A DNA stretch of 34,227 nt, from IMG/VR virus record IMGVR_UViG_3300032092_000125, positions 1 to 34,227 of that record. One strand, given 5' to 3'. The notes under the pieces were generated by a model. It was given only the letters and a program-made list of their open reading frames with translations, had not been told where the DNA came from and did no database searches. Shown here one piece after another: positions 1 through 7,366 of this stretch. The stretch is from a virus. Both the position numbers and the translations under genes were made by a program. Every line of letters begins with the position of its first letter. Positions within the stretch are counted from its first letter, which is position 1.

Positions 1-1
1 G

Positions 2-274
2 GAGTGTTTCAGCCAAACGCACCCTGCACCGGATGATGCCAGTGCCGCACTGGTGACCAGCGTTGACTACCTGCTGCGTGCTGCAGCGACTCACGAGGGA
101 CACGCCAAGTCGTTCCTTGCCTACGCCTACTGGCAGGAATGGCACGATGCCATCGAAGGGGCCGCTGGTGACTCCAAGGAGTTCCGCATGGGTGCGGAGG
201 AGATGGAAGAGAACGTAGCGGCATCCCTGTGTCAGGCAATGCCGGAGACATGGATGGGCTGCGACGACGATTGA
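2..274 (+). CDS. Partial plus-strand ORF, unknown function
   Basis: This frame is open from the window edge to a TGA at 272-274, so it is the last 90 residues of a longer protein or a gene whose start lies just outside. A GTG at 53-55 could also be a start, giving 73 aa. The protein is acidic and Ala/Glu/His-rich (visible stretches include ATHEGHAKSFLAYAYWQEW) and ends in CDDD. I recognise no family. It is the only credible gene on the plus strand and it converges on the minus-strand late operon. A hairpin begins about 18 nt after its stop. It may be a phage gene near the genome end or flanking sequence; the reading frame is intact but coding status is not certain. Confidence 0.5.
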   Translation, partial: ECFSQTHPAPDDASAALVTSVDYLLRAAATHEGHAKSFLAYAYWQEWHDAIEGAAGDSKEFRMGAEEMEENVAASLCQAMPETWMGCDDD

Positions 275-772
275 CCAGCAGGGCCAGCAGCAGGACGGGC
301 CGTAGGTGATCCCCACAAGGGCCCTACGGCCCTGTCCATTAGTGCCGATAAAAAAACGGGGAACTAGAGACCGACGACCGGCGGCCCCCACAGGGCTAGC
401 CACAGCGGACCGCCTACAATGCCCCACAATCGATCCGAAGTTTCCCCCACCCATGGCCCCACCTGACCCCTGCGGATCGATCTGGGGGCATCCTAGTGGC
501 CGCTGGTGGCGGGGGCTGGCTGGGCAGCGGGGGTAGCCCCCAAGGGGGGAAGTCAGCCCGGCTACGTTAGCGTATGGCCTTTCAGATTTTTTTACCAAAA
601 GGTCCGAAGGTCATCCCCAGGAACACCCAGTGGGCTCATCCCACACCGCCACCCTGTGGCATCCTGTCAGGCGGCTCTTGGGAAAGCTCTTACCTGCCCG
701 TGGTGACCCAGCGGACTGCCGAAGCTTGGCCTGAGGTTAGACGATGGGTCTTGTTCCTGGAGACCCCAAGTG
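275..772. other. Non-coding, GC-rich genome-end region
   Basis: About 500 nt between the plus-strand ORF and the late terminator hold no convincing gene; the short open frames here have no recognisable protein or good ribosome site. The DNA is rich in G-runs and inverted repeats: 293-337, 429-437 with 473-481 (9 bp perfect, CGATCCG core), and 511-517 with 535-541 (GGGGGCT/AGCCCCC). A 7-T run occurs at about 597-603. In T7-like phages the direct terminal repeat follows the last late gene, so this is the natural place for it. A direct repeat cannot be confirmed because the other genome end is not in the window. Confidence 0.45.
293..337. terminator. Hairpin after the plus-strand ORF
   Basis: GGGCCGTAGG at 297-306 pairs perfectly with CCTACGGCCC at 323-332. 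The stem is extended by GGAC at 293-296 and GTCC at 334-337 across a one-base bulge, with a 16-nt loop. It lies 18 nt after the stop of the plus-strand gene, where a terminator would be expected, but neither strand has a U-tract next to the stem. It may instead be a structural element of the genome end. Confidence 0.4.
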
Positions 773-806
773 AAAAGGCCGCCTTAGGAATTACCCAAAG
801 ACGGCC
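773..806 (-). terminator. Rho-independent late terminator
   Basis: On the minus strand GGCCGTCTT (806-798) pairs with AAGGCGGCC (785-777) as a 9-bp stem with one G.U wobble and a 12-nt loop, followed directly by TTTT (776-773). The wobble pairs only in minus-strand RNA, and the U-tract is only on that side, so the direction is clear. It lies about 50 nt beyond the last minus-strand gene and closes the late operon. Confidence 0.75.
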
Positions 807-828
807 CGTGGAGAGTTACACCGACATG

Positions 829-857
829 ATTATATCATCATTGCCAACGTGTGTCTA
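829..857 (-). promoter_or_regulatory. Sigma70-like promoter, minus strand
   Basis: On the minus strand TAGACA (857-852, five of six matches to TTGACA) is followed by exactly 17 nt and a perfect TATAAT (834-829). Expected transcription start is near 822. The -35 box overlaps the stop codon of the HExxH gene at 855-857. The late terminator stem begins only about 16 nt downstream, so the expected product is about 50 nt unless the terminator is read through. The match is strong by sequence; activity is inferred. Confidence 0.55.
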
Positions 858-1160
858 GTCAGAAGTGATCTTTTCGATCAACTTTAGTACATCTGCCTTG
901 TTGTCCTGGATGAACAGCCCAATGGCTGTCTCAAGAAGCCTCACGGTGCTCTCAGGGAGATCCAGGCCATAGGTATCGGTGACCGCATGGATCAGCTCAT
1001 GGAGGTGCGTGAGGCCCTCGCTGCGGGTACCGGTGCCTGCCTTAAGGCGGATCTCGTTAGAGTCCGAGTCCCACTCCCCGAAGTCCTCCAAGGGACCCTT
1101 GAGGACTGAGACCTTGATGGCACCGATCTTGTGAATAGCAGTCAGAAGGAAGTCGTCCAT
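855..1160 (-). CDS. Small HExxH zincin-like protein
   Basis: A 101-aa protein with a zinc-protease motif HELIH at residues 54-58 (ligands H54 and H58, catalytic E55) and a candidate third ligand E77 in LLETAIG, 19 residues after the motif. This is the pattern of small ImmA/IrrE-like or related gluzincin-type proteins found as short stand-alone genes in many tailed phages. It lacks the DNA-binding HTH that accompanies true ImmA partners. A Shine-Dalgarno-like AAGAGG precedes the ATG. It is the last gene of the late strand, 54 nt after the preceding gene and 50 nt before the terminator. Substrate and role are unknown; a cytosolic peptidase acting on a host or phage protein is possible, but not shown. 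Confidence 0.75.
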   Translation of the reverse strand: MDDFLLTAIHKIGAIKVSVLKGPLEDFGEWDSDSNEIRLKAGTGTRSEGLTHLHELIHAVTDTYGLDLPESTVRLLETAIGLFIQDNKADVLKLIEKITSD

Positions 1161-1214
1161 TGGCAGCCTCTTGGGTTTGGTGTTTACATAGCCAAAAGTA
1201 GCCGTAAAGTAAAC
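1161..1214 (-). other. Short spacer before the HExxH gene
   Basis: This is one of the few real gaps in the late operon, AT-rich on the minus strand and ending in the ribosome site of the HExxH gene. A TATGTA hexamer resembles a weak -10 box but no good -35 box is placed for it. No hairpin with a U-tract is seen. Confidence 0.3.
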
Positions 1215-1502
1215 TTAAGCCCAAACCCTCATGGGATGGGAGGGGGGTGGATCAAGAATTGGTAGAGCAGCAAGCTGTTCCGCAGTCAGCTCTCCAGATA
1301 CCCGCAGGTTAGCGTGAAACCGTTCATCGGTAACCAGCTCTTCGTCAACAATGCGAGTCACGGGGCCGATCCAACCGATGTCAATGCGCTGCCCGTCCAG
1401 GATGTGGCACTCACCATCAATGCCGGACACTTCAACGCCGATGGCTGCAAACACTTCGACCATCTGCTCTTCGGTATTGGTGCGTAGGTAGTAGTCGGTC
1501 AT
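1215..1502 (-). CDS. Small protein coupled to the lectin-like tail gene
   Basis: A 95-aa acidic protein containing VTRIVDEELVTDERFHANLR and a Pro-rich C-terminus ending in MRVWA. Its ATG overlaps the stop of the large tail gene by 4 nt (ATGA), so the two are translationally coupled. The C-terminal half resembles uncharacterised small proteins that recur next to tail genes in phages; I do not know a proven function. The position right after an adhesin-like gene allows a fibre chaperone or attachment subunit role, but this is inference from context only. There is no signal peptide or membrane segment. Confidence 0.65.
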   Translation of the reverse strand: MTDYYLRTNTEEQMVEVFAAIGVEVSGIDGECHILDGQRIDIGWIGPVTRIVDEELVTDERFHANLRVSGELTAEQLAALPILDPPPSHPMRVWA

Positions 1503-3247
1503 GTGCTGAGGCTCTGAAGGGTTGCGTTTGGAAGTCTTAATGGGAAATACTTAATCAACTTCAACGAAGTGTTGATGGCAGCTGTTCCCGCTTGGCTGTT
1601 GCCAAGAGCAATCTGATTCAGCCCGGTGGGGAGCGTCACGCCAGTGTCTGTTGCAACCGCTCCACCACTCAAACACCAAGCAGCATCATTGGTTGCATAT
1701 GCCAATGCGACCTTTCCGTTTGCTGTTCCAGCGGTTCCAAATGATGCTTGGAATGACCCGTTATAGATTGCCGATTCAGAGTATCCCACCCAAATCTGAT
1801 TGCTTGCACTCCCATCGTTGATGGTTGCATATCGACCACTCGTGATTCCCGTTCCGCTCCATGTGGTGAGCAGCGTGCCTTGCGTTGCGTTGAACCACGA
1901 AGAGAAGTTCGTACCGCTTATCACGCAACTATCAGCCGCTCGCTGCACGGTGCTTGTGCCAGTAGGGATGTACGAGGATGCGCCAGAGCCTGCTTCCAGT
2001 TGTGCGCCCCAAATTAGTACATCAGCAGCAATAGAAGTGGAGTTGTTGGAAATATAAATCTGTCCAACAAGGCTAGTTCCAGATGTGTTTACCAGCGTAA
2101 ATCGCTGCCATGTCGGAGTAACAGTGGGAGCACTACCAGTTCCATCAGTTCCGAGAATGTTAATTGTGTAGTTTGTTCCAGCAGTGTTGCTCTTCATCCA
2201 TACCGAAACTGTATATGGAGCAGCCGTAGTGGGAAGTGTTGCATACGAAGTCCCCTGAGTTATTCGACTTGCGCTTCCACCATTTACGGGAAATTGAACT
2301 CTCGTTGGCCTAGAAGTATTGTCTGGAGCAAAACCGTTCCCGGTATATCCAGCAGTAACTGTTGGAGGTGTGGTTCCGGCAGTTTGCCATGTCGGAGATG
2401 CGAACGGATTAAGTCCGCTTTGAAGAACATAGTTGACACCGCTTCCCTCAATCAGCAACCCGCGAGGAGTCAGCGTGGTTGGGTCGTAGTCAAAGCGGGG
2501 CGCATGGTAGGTGCTGGCAACTGGACTTTCAAAGTAAGTGGGTTGCGTTTGTGATCCAATCACGCAACGCGGGAGTGTCATACTCACACTTGCGCTTGGA
2601 TACAATGTAGTACCCGAAGCACTGATTCCAATTCGCAGAGTATTCGAACCACCGCTTGTCCACACAATCGTGATGAGGCCAGTTGAAACGGTGGCACCAT
2701 CCGAAACCAACACGCCATCCTTGTACCTCGTGACACTTGAAAATGTACCGGCAATCGTGATCAGTTCTTCGTATGTGATTCCACCGGAAACCGCTGTGAT
2801 ATTGATGGATGCCGAATAGACACGGCCACTAACTGGTGCGTTGTCCTGAAATCCTTGTGCATTTGTTTGGGAGTAATACAACTGCGTTTGCGCAGCACTT
2901 GTTGAAAGCGTCAAAACACCACCAGCATTTGTAGTTGTGCCTGTTCCAGTAGGAGCCCACCCAGTAAGCGAACTGAATGTGCTATTTCGAACCAAATTGT
3001 GATCTGCGTACTGCACCAACCCTTGGCTGTTGATGAAGGTGGCGTTGCTGCTGCGCGAAAAGGTGAAGCGCGAATCCAGGTTTTGAATTTTGGTAAAATC
3101 AAGATCAAGGGTAGCTCCATTAGGAGCCATAACAGAGTTAGCTTGAAGTGAGTTGTTTTTAACAAAAGCTTCGTTTGACTTCAAGCTAAAGTTTGGACCG
3201 TTTGGTGGGTAATAGTTAGAACCAAGATGCTTCTTGTTTTTTGCCAT
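1499..3247 (-). CDS. Large lectin-like tail adhesin
   Basis: A 582-aa Ser/Thr/Gly-rich beta-type protein. Near residues 48-75 it carries the module LDLDF...LDSRFTFSRSSNATF followed by NSQGLVQYADHNLVRNS, and later APRFDYDP...PRGLLIEGSGVNYV. These are hallmarks of a recurring phage tail/structural module linked to carbohydrate-binding (concanavalin-like) domains. The remainder (roughly 85-230 and 270-430) looks like repeated jelly-roll carbohydrate-binding segments. It lies beyond the terminase, outside the usual T7 tail block, after a structured leader. No Shine-Dalgarno is visible before the ATG. Base composition looks more AT-rich than its neighbours by eye, which hints at separate acquisition. 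A host-surface binding role is inferred; no catalytic motif was seen. Confidence 0.75.
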   Translation of the reverse strand: MAKNKKHLGSNYYPPNGPNFSLKSNEAFVKNNSLQANSVMAPNGATLDLDFTKIQNLDSRFTFSRSSNATFINSQGLVQYADHNLVRNSTFSSLTGWAPTGTGTTTNAGGVLTLSTSAAQTQLYYSQTNAQGFQDNAPVSGRVYSASINITAVSGGITYEELITIAGTFSSVTRYKDGVLVSDGATVSTGLITIVWTSGGSNTLRIGISASGTTLYPSASVSMTLPRCVIGSQTQPTYFESPVASTYHAPRFDYDPTTLTPRGLLIEGSGVNYVLQSGLNPFASPTWQTAGTTPPTVTAGYTGNGFAPDNTSRPTRVQFPVNGGSASRITQGTSYATLPTTAAPYTVSVWMKSNTAGTNYTINILGTDGTGSAPTVTPTWQRFTLVNTSGTSLVGQIYISNNSTSIAADVLIWGAQLEAGSGASSYIPTGTSTVQRAADSCVISGTNFSSWFNATQGTLLTTWSGTGITSGRYATINDGSASNQIWVGYSESAIYNGSFQASFGTAGTANGKVALAYATNDAAWCLSGGAVATDTGVTLPTGLNQIALGNSQAGTAAINTSLKLIKYFPLRLPNATLQSLST

Positions 3248-3422
3248 GTGGATATCTAGCCGATCTTTTGGGTATCTAAAGGATAAGTCCTAGACATGTA
3301 CTTATACATACATCTTATCTAGGACTTAGTTAGGATTCTTAGGGTTTACCTTAGGAGTAATCCTTAGGTATTCCTAAGTATAACCCCCTCCATAGAACTA
3401 AGCCATTACTTTTTCTTAACTT
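3248..3422 (-). promoter_or_regulatory. Structured 175-nt leader of the adhesin gene
   Basis: This AT-rich gap between terminase and adhesin is filled with copies of CCTAAG/CTTAGG in both orientations. On the minus strand CTTAGG-AATA-CCTAAG forms a tight hairpin near 3366-3381, followed by further CCTAAG copies. Nearer the gene, AAGTCCTAGA (3327-3318) pairs with TCTAGGACTT (3294-3285), 10 bp perfect, enclosing an inner ATGTA/TACAT stem. A TATACT hexamer resembles a -10 box but its -35 is poor. It probably holds a promoter or mRNA-processing site for the adhesin operon. Confidence 0.5.
3285..3327. repeat. Perfect 10-bp inverted repeat with nested stem
   Basis: AAGTCCTAGA (3285-3294) and TCTAGGACTT (3318-3327) are perfect inverted repeats around a 23-nt loop. 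Inside it, ATGTA (3296-3300) pairs with TACAT (3305-3309) around CTTA. It sits 38 nt upstream of the adhesin start codon. No U-tract follows on either strand, so it is not a typical intrinsic terminator; an RNA-processing or translation-control hairpin, or a protein-binding site, fits better. Confidence 0.6.
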
Positions 3423-5075
3423 TTACGTCTTCATCCAACGATCACCGTCTTCACGTCTACCCGTGAAGCTCTCCATGAACTTCTTGAGTTCAAGGTCGAA
3501 CTTCTCTGACTTCCTCTCACGGATCTTCTTGTCCACGTCCTGGGCCATCTTCTCTGACCAATAGGCAACGCCCATAGACAGTGCGTCTAGACGGTCGTCG
3601 TGTGCCAGAGCACCCTTGGATCGGGTCACTCGGCTGATCTGGTACATGAGCTGGTACTGTAGGGCCTTGTCCACAGGCATGTCCTTGGTGGATGCCATGT
3701 CCTTCTTGATCACGCCACAGTCGATGATGAGCTTGTGCTGATTCATAACCGGCTCCAGGGTGTCGATGATGCGCTTTTCCTTCTGGATCGAATGGCGTAC
3801 CTCTTCGATAGCGCAGGGGTGGACCCTGGTCATCACAGGACGGAGCAGTTCGGTGAACATGCCGTTACCAAAGTTCTCTTCCACCAGCACCTGATTGACC
3901 TTTTGGGCCTTGGCGATGTTCGCCAGCTTCTCTAGCACGTCAGCCCCATAGCCGCCTTGCAGACCGCCCGCATCGGTGACGTACAGGTAGCCATTGAGGA
4001 TCTTAACGACCGCATAGGCGGTCTCGTCAGTACCCCTACCCGAGGGGTCAATGGCCATCACGGAGCCCGTATAAGCGATCCAGTCGCCTACAACAGCCAT
4101 TGGGCGGTGGTAGCGGTCTCCGTTGAAGCCGACGCAGGGCAGGTCCTTGTGGGCCAGGGCATAGTCAGCAGCCCAAACAAGCTTCTCTGGGGCCAGCTCC
4201 ACGTTGCAATCCATGACAATCAGCTCATTGATCTTGAGCGGGTACCTGTCCTGATCACTCAGGGTGGTGTCAAGCATGTACTGGAGGGCGAATCCAGACC
4301 GTCCATAGGACAGTTCACGCTCCACAAGCTCTGTGTCGTCAAACCGCAGGGGCTCAACCAGCTCACCGGCCTTCAGTTTGGCCACAGATGGTGCCAGCCG
4401 TTCCCCGTAGTTGATCCTCTGCTTCTCCCCAGGGGCCTTTACCGGCCAAATACGGACGGAATAGCCACGCTCAGGAAGCATGTTGTAGATACTCTGCTCT
4501 GTCTGGGGGGTACCCAGGAACAGAATCCTACCGTTGGGCTTGAGGACGGCCTCAAATTCCTTGATGGACTCAGCCAGCTTGTCACGCATGGGCTGGGTCG
4601 ATGAGTTGTTGGGCACCTCAACGTCGTCTGCGATGACGATATCTGCACGACTACCAGTGATCTGCGAGGTGATGCCCTTGGATGTCACGCTGGGTGCGTG
4701 CTGGGCCGGTGCAGGACCGACATCGAAGGCTACCTTGGAGTACCGCTGGGTCTCCTTGGGCCGCAGATGGGCCAACATTGGGATCTCTTCGATGAGCCGC
4801 AGGGTGAACGTGCTGAAGTCGTCTGCACGTTGCTTGCTGGCAGAGACCACCAGGATGTTCTTGGCGGGGTCCAGGAGTAACTGGTGGACCACGAAGGCCG
4901 AAGTGATGTAGCTCTTACCGACACCACGGAAGGCTTCCACAACAGAACGGCGGGGACCGTGCTGAATGTACTCTGCGATGTCGTACTGGACTCCGGTTGG
5001 CTTGGGAAGCCCCAGGTGTTTCCAGACGACATACAGGAAGTTGCGGAAGTCTTGTAGTCGTGTATCAAGTTCCAT
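3423..5075 (-). CDS. Terminase large subunit (DNA maturase B, gp19-like)
   Basis: The 550-aa packaging motor that docks on the portal, pumps DNA into the prohead with ATP hydrolysis and cuts concatemers. The N-terminal ATPase shows a Walker A motif FRGVGKSYI near residue 50 and Walker B IVIADDVEV near 147-155. LFLGTP near 185 is the coupling motif. The C-terminal RNase H-fold nuclease shows AIDPSGRGTDETAY near residue 332, VLVEENFGNG near 385 and HDDRLDAL near 485, giving the acidic metal ligands. Length is close to T7 gp19 (586 aa). It overlaps the small subunit by 11 nt. Confidence 0.96.
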   Translation of the reverse strand: MELDTRLQDFRNFLYVVWKHLGLPKPTGVQYDIAEYIQHGPRRSVVEAFRGVGKSYITSAFVVHQLLLDPAKNILVVSASKQRADDFSTFTLRLIEEIPMLAHLRPKETQRYSKVAFDVGPAPAQHAPSVTSKGITSQITGSRADIVIADDVEVPNNSSTQPMRDKLAESIKEFEAVLKPNGRILFLGTPQTEQSIYNMLPERGYSVRIWPVKAPGEKQRINYGERLAPSVAKLKAGELVEPLRFDDTELVERELSYGRSGFALQYMLDTTLSDQDRYPLKINELIVMDCNVELAPEKLVWAADYALAHKDLPCVGFNGDRYHRPMAVVGDWIAYTGSVMAIDPSGRGTDETAYAVVKILNGYLYVTDAGGLQGGYGADVLEKLANIAKAQKVNQVLVEENFGNGMFTELLRPVMTRVHPCAIEEVRHSIQKEKRIIDTLEPVMNQHKLIIDCGVIKKDMASTKDMPVDKALQYQLMYQISRVTRSKGALAHDDRLDALSMGVAYWSEKMAQDVDKKIRERKSEKFDLELKKFMESFTGRREDGDRWMKT

Positions 5076-5289
5076 ACTTCAGGTCATCATCCTTTGCCGG
5101 ATCAAACGGCAGTGCGTCATGCAGCTTCAGGATAGGTGCATTTTGCTTAACTGCCGAGTCAATGCCATTGTCCTTGAGGAGTTGACGAGCAACCCCAAGG
5201 TCTGCAGCTGTAGCTGTGCCAGCCTGGATTCTCTCTGTAAGTGTCCTGACAAGCGACGTGTGGAGATCCCTAAGAGCTTGTTCATCCAT
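5065..5289 (-). CDS. Terminase small subunit (DNA maturase A, gp18-like)
   Basis: A 74-aa helical protein, MDEQALRDLHTSL... then GTATAADLGVARQLLKDNGI and a C-terminal PFDPAKDDDLKYG. This pattern is typical of T7 gp18-type small terminases, which recognise concatemer DNA and load the large subunit (T7 gp18 is 89 aa). It starts 8 nt inside the preceding small membrane-protein gene and ends 11 nt inside the large-subunit gene, the order seen in T7 (17.5, 18, 19). The identification rests on sequence pattern and position together. Confidence 0.88.
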   Translation of the reverse strand: MDEQALRDLHTSLVRTLTERIQAGTATAADLGVARQLLKDNGIDSAVKQNAPILKLHDALPFDPAKDDDLKYGT

Positions 5290-5500
5290 GACTCAAGTAC
5301 CTCGTAGCGACGTTGATAAAGATTGACACGGCGGCCCCAACCACTGCGGAGCCGCCCATGAGAAAAGACTTGGAGTTTTCCAGACCACGCACGCGCTCAT
5401 CAAGGGACTTGATTTCCTCTTGCTGAACGTGCTGCATCTGGATGAGAGCGTCCATCTTTCCTTCAAGACGACCCAGGGCAAGAAACAATTCGTCGTTCAT
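5282..5500 (-). CDS. Small coiled-coil protein with C-terminal TM segment
   Basis: A 72-aa protein with an N-terminal heptad-like region (ALGRLEGKMDALIQMQHVQQ, then EEIKSLDERVRGLE) and one C-terminal membrane segment (FLMGGSAVVGAAVSIFINVA), ending RYLSHG. This architecture is common for small phage proteins of the XhlA/DUF1515-like kind. It occupies the T7 holin (gp17.5) slot between fibre and small terminase, so a lysis role (holin, antiholin or holin partner) is reasonable but unproven. It overlaps the upstream collar gene by 4 nt and the downstream terminase gene by 8 nt, so translation is probably coupled. Confidence 0.72.
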   Translation of the reverse strand: MNDELFLALGRLEGKMDALIQMQHVQQEEIKSLDERVRGLENSKSFLMGGSAVVGAAVSIFINVATRYLSHG

Positions 5501-6036
5501 GGGACAGCCGCCACGTTGACGTTGGTCTTGATGATGTAGTTCAGGATCATGGTGGGCTGCATGTTATTGTTGTTGTAAGTAACAACGTTAGTACCAATGT
5601 CGGACGGGACTTCGACCGTGGAGGTAAACGACTGTGAACCCCCGTTTGCGCCAAGGGAAACACCGTTGATTCCACTACCAGCGGTAGTCACTCGGTTAGC
5701 TGCGGTACCACCCATGTTGTCACGGCCAGCCACCGTGCGACCACGGAGGTCCGGTAGGTTAAACGTGGTGGTACCGTCGCCAGCACCGTACTGGTTTCCA
5801 ATCAAGGCGTACAGTTGAGCAAAGGTTGTTCGGTTGACCGCCTGACCATTGCAGAAAGCAAAGCCAGTGGGAGCCGAAGCAGTTGCTGCGGAGTACGGAA
5901 GGATGCAACCAAGGGGGATTGCGCTATAGCCGGTGTTGGAAAATCCAGTGGCAAGCGTACCGGCGAGCTCACTGAGACCGTTGGAGATCCTGAGGAGGTC
6001 TGTGGTCATCAATGGGCTTACAGTATTAAGGGGCAT
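5497..6036 (-). CDS. Short tail-collar domain protein
   Basis: A 179-aa structural protein with a phage tail collar domain (PF07484 type). Visible landmarks are GCILPYSAATASAPTGFAFC at about residues 43-62, NGQAVNRTTFAQLYALIG, then YGAGDGTTTFNLPDLRGRT near 82-100 and AGRDNMGG. The first 35 residues are a helical lead-in that may dock on the main fibre. The C-terminus (NVVTYNNNNMQPTMILNYII) is the usual end of collar-type fibre tips. It directly follows the gp17-like fibre, which carries its own collar domain, so the two may form a branched or exchangeable tip. It overlaps the next gene by 4 nt. Confidence 0.87.
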   Translation of the reverse strand: MPLNTVSPLMTTDLLRISNGLSELAGTLATGFSNTGYSAIPLGCILPYSAATASAPTGFAFCNGQAVNRTTFAQLYALIGNQYGAGDGTTTFNLPDLRGRTVAGRDNMGGTAANRVTTAGSGINGVSLGANGGSQSFTSTVEVPSDIGTNVVTYNNNNMQPTMILNYIIKTNVNVAAVP

Positions 6037-6050
6037 GTTTTAGTCCTTTC

Positions 6051-7361
6051 TTAGGCAGTACGCATGATGTACGCAAGGGCGTAGTAGGGAGGAAGGTTTG
6101 CATTGACTCCGGTCACACCACCAACTGGGTTAGCAACAGAGCCGCTGATGCTGTGGGTGTGGGCTCCGCTGGAGCTGGTTGTGTAAATTGAAGAACCATC
6201 GTCCGGTGTACCGCCACCAAAGCTTCCGTTAGATCCAACAGGTGTAAGAGCGGTGTTATATCCGGTTTGATATGTGTGGGTATGCGCTCCAGCAGACGCT
6301 GCGGAGAGAGATCCTGCATCGTGAGTGTGGTTCACAACGACAGCATCAGGAGTACCACCAGTAGCATCAACGGCGTATGTACTACCAGCACCAACACCAG
6401 CACCAACGATGAACTTGTTACGAAGATCTGGAGTACCAGAAGATCCGTTGCAAAGAGCCCAGTTTGCCGGAATAGAAGCAACGCTTCCACTCCACATGAT
6501 GATTCCACCGATGGGGGTTGCACCAGGAAGAGTGACACCAGCTCCAGCGGTGACCGTACTGTTGAAAGTCACTGGTCCATCAAAAACCACTTCAGCTTCA
6601 AATTCAACACCGTCTTTAAAAATGACTTCGTTGTTGAAAGCTGCGACGTTTCTGGTAATTCCAATGTTGCGAACGCGGATACCTACAGTTGCCGGAGGAG
6701 CAGAAACAAACTGAATGTACGACCCAAACACGTCGTAGTCAGTCACAGGTCGCTGAAGAACCCCACCAACTTCAACGATGAAAAAGTTTGGATCGGTTGA
6801 CAAAGCCACTGGGCTAAAAGAAAAGATTGTTGAAGAGCCGTTACCAGTAAACGACCACGCCTGAGGAGTCCCCAAGAATCCGTCGCCATACAAAGTCACG
6901 CCATCAATGTACTGCTTCGTTACAGCATCTGTAGCGTCGATGGGCAACCCAACATTGGTAATACGCTTACCGTCAGCATCCCAGTCTTGCTCATTAAGCG
7001 TTGGACCAATAGATCCATTGCCGGTATCCTGGGCTTCCTGAGCGATAAACAGAAGTTGAATTGCAGAACGATCCAGGTCATTTGCAGTCAGCACAGAGCC
7101 GTCAGAAAAGTCCACAACACGGGTAGCTTGTGTCTTTGGGGTCTCTCGGCGGACAACAATGATGTCCGTAGCGATAGGGGCCGTACTAAAAGACAAAGTT
7201 AGAACACCGCTGGGCTGTGTAAAAGTGTAGCCACTCGCCTGCAAAACATCATTCTTGTACACCTTCAGATGGCTGAGTTGAAGATAACCATCAATCTGGG
7301 TGACAGCAAACGAGTTGTTGGTAACGGTTGAGCCTGAGTAAACTTGATAAGAGTATGCCAT
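6051..7361 (-). CDS. Tail fibre (gp17-like) with C-terminal collar domain
   Basis: A 436-aa fibre. Residues 1 to about 150 match the T7 gp17 virion-attachment domain: MAYSYQVYSGSTVTNNSFAV, SHLKVYKNDVLQASGYTF, VRRETPKTQATRVVDFSDGS and LTANDLDRSAIQLLFIAQEA. A second beta-rich block (about 165-235, GNGSSTIFSFSPV... and DYDVFGSYIQF) forms the shaft start. The C-terminal part is a collar-type tip, GGIIMWSGSVASIPANWALC then GTPDLRNKFIVGAG near residues 285-320, ending in His-rich turns (NHTHDAG, AHTHTYQ, AHTHSIS) typical of metal-organised trimeric tips. It attaches to the tail tubular proteins and recognises the host surface. T7 gp17 is longer (553 aa) with a different tip. Confidence 0.93.
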   Translation of the reverse strand: MAYSYQVYSGSTVTNNSFAVTQIDGYLQLSHLKVYKNDVLQASGYTFTQPSGVLTLSFSTAPIATDIIVVRRETPKTQATRVVDFSDGSVLTANDLDRSAIQLLFIAQEAQDTGNGSIGPTLNEQDWDADGKRITNVGLPIDATDAVTKQYIDGVTLYGDGFLGTPQAWSFTGNGSSTIFSFSPVALSTDPNFFIVEVGGVLQRPVTDYDVFGSYIQFVSAPPATVGIRVRNIGITRNVAAFNNEVIFKDGVEFEAEVVFDGPVTFNSTVTAGAGVTLPGATPIGGIIMWSGSVASIPANWALCNGSSGTPDLRNKFIVGAGVGAGSTYAVDATGGTPDAVVVNHTHDAGSLSAASAGAHTHTYQTGYNTALTPVGSNGSFGGGTPDDGSSIYTTSSSGAHTHSISGSVANPVGGVTGVNANLPPYYALAYIMRTA

Positions 7362-7366
7362 TGTTT

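Noticed and set aside
574-858. 94-aa plus-strand frame spanning the late terminator
   Set aside because: It crosses the terminator and promoter elements, has no recognisable protein features and no convincing ribosome site.
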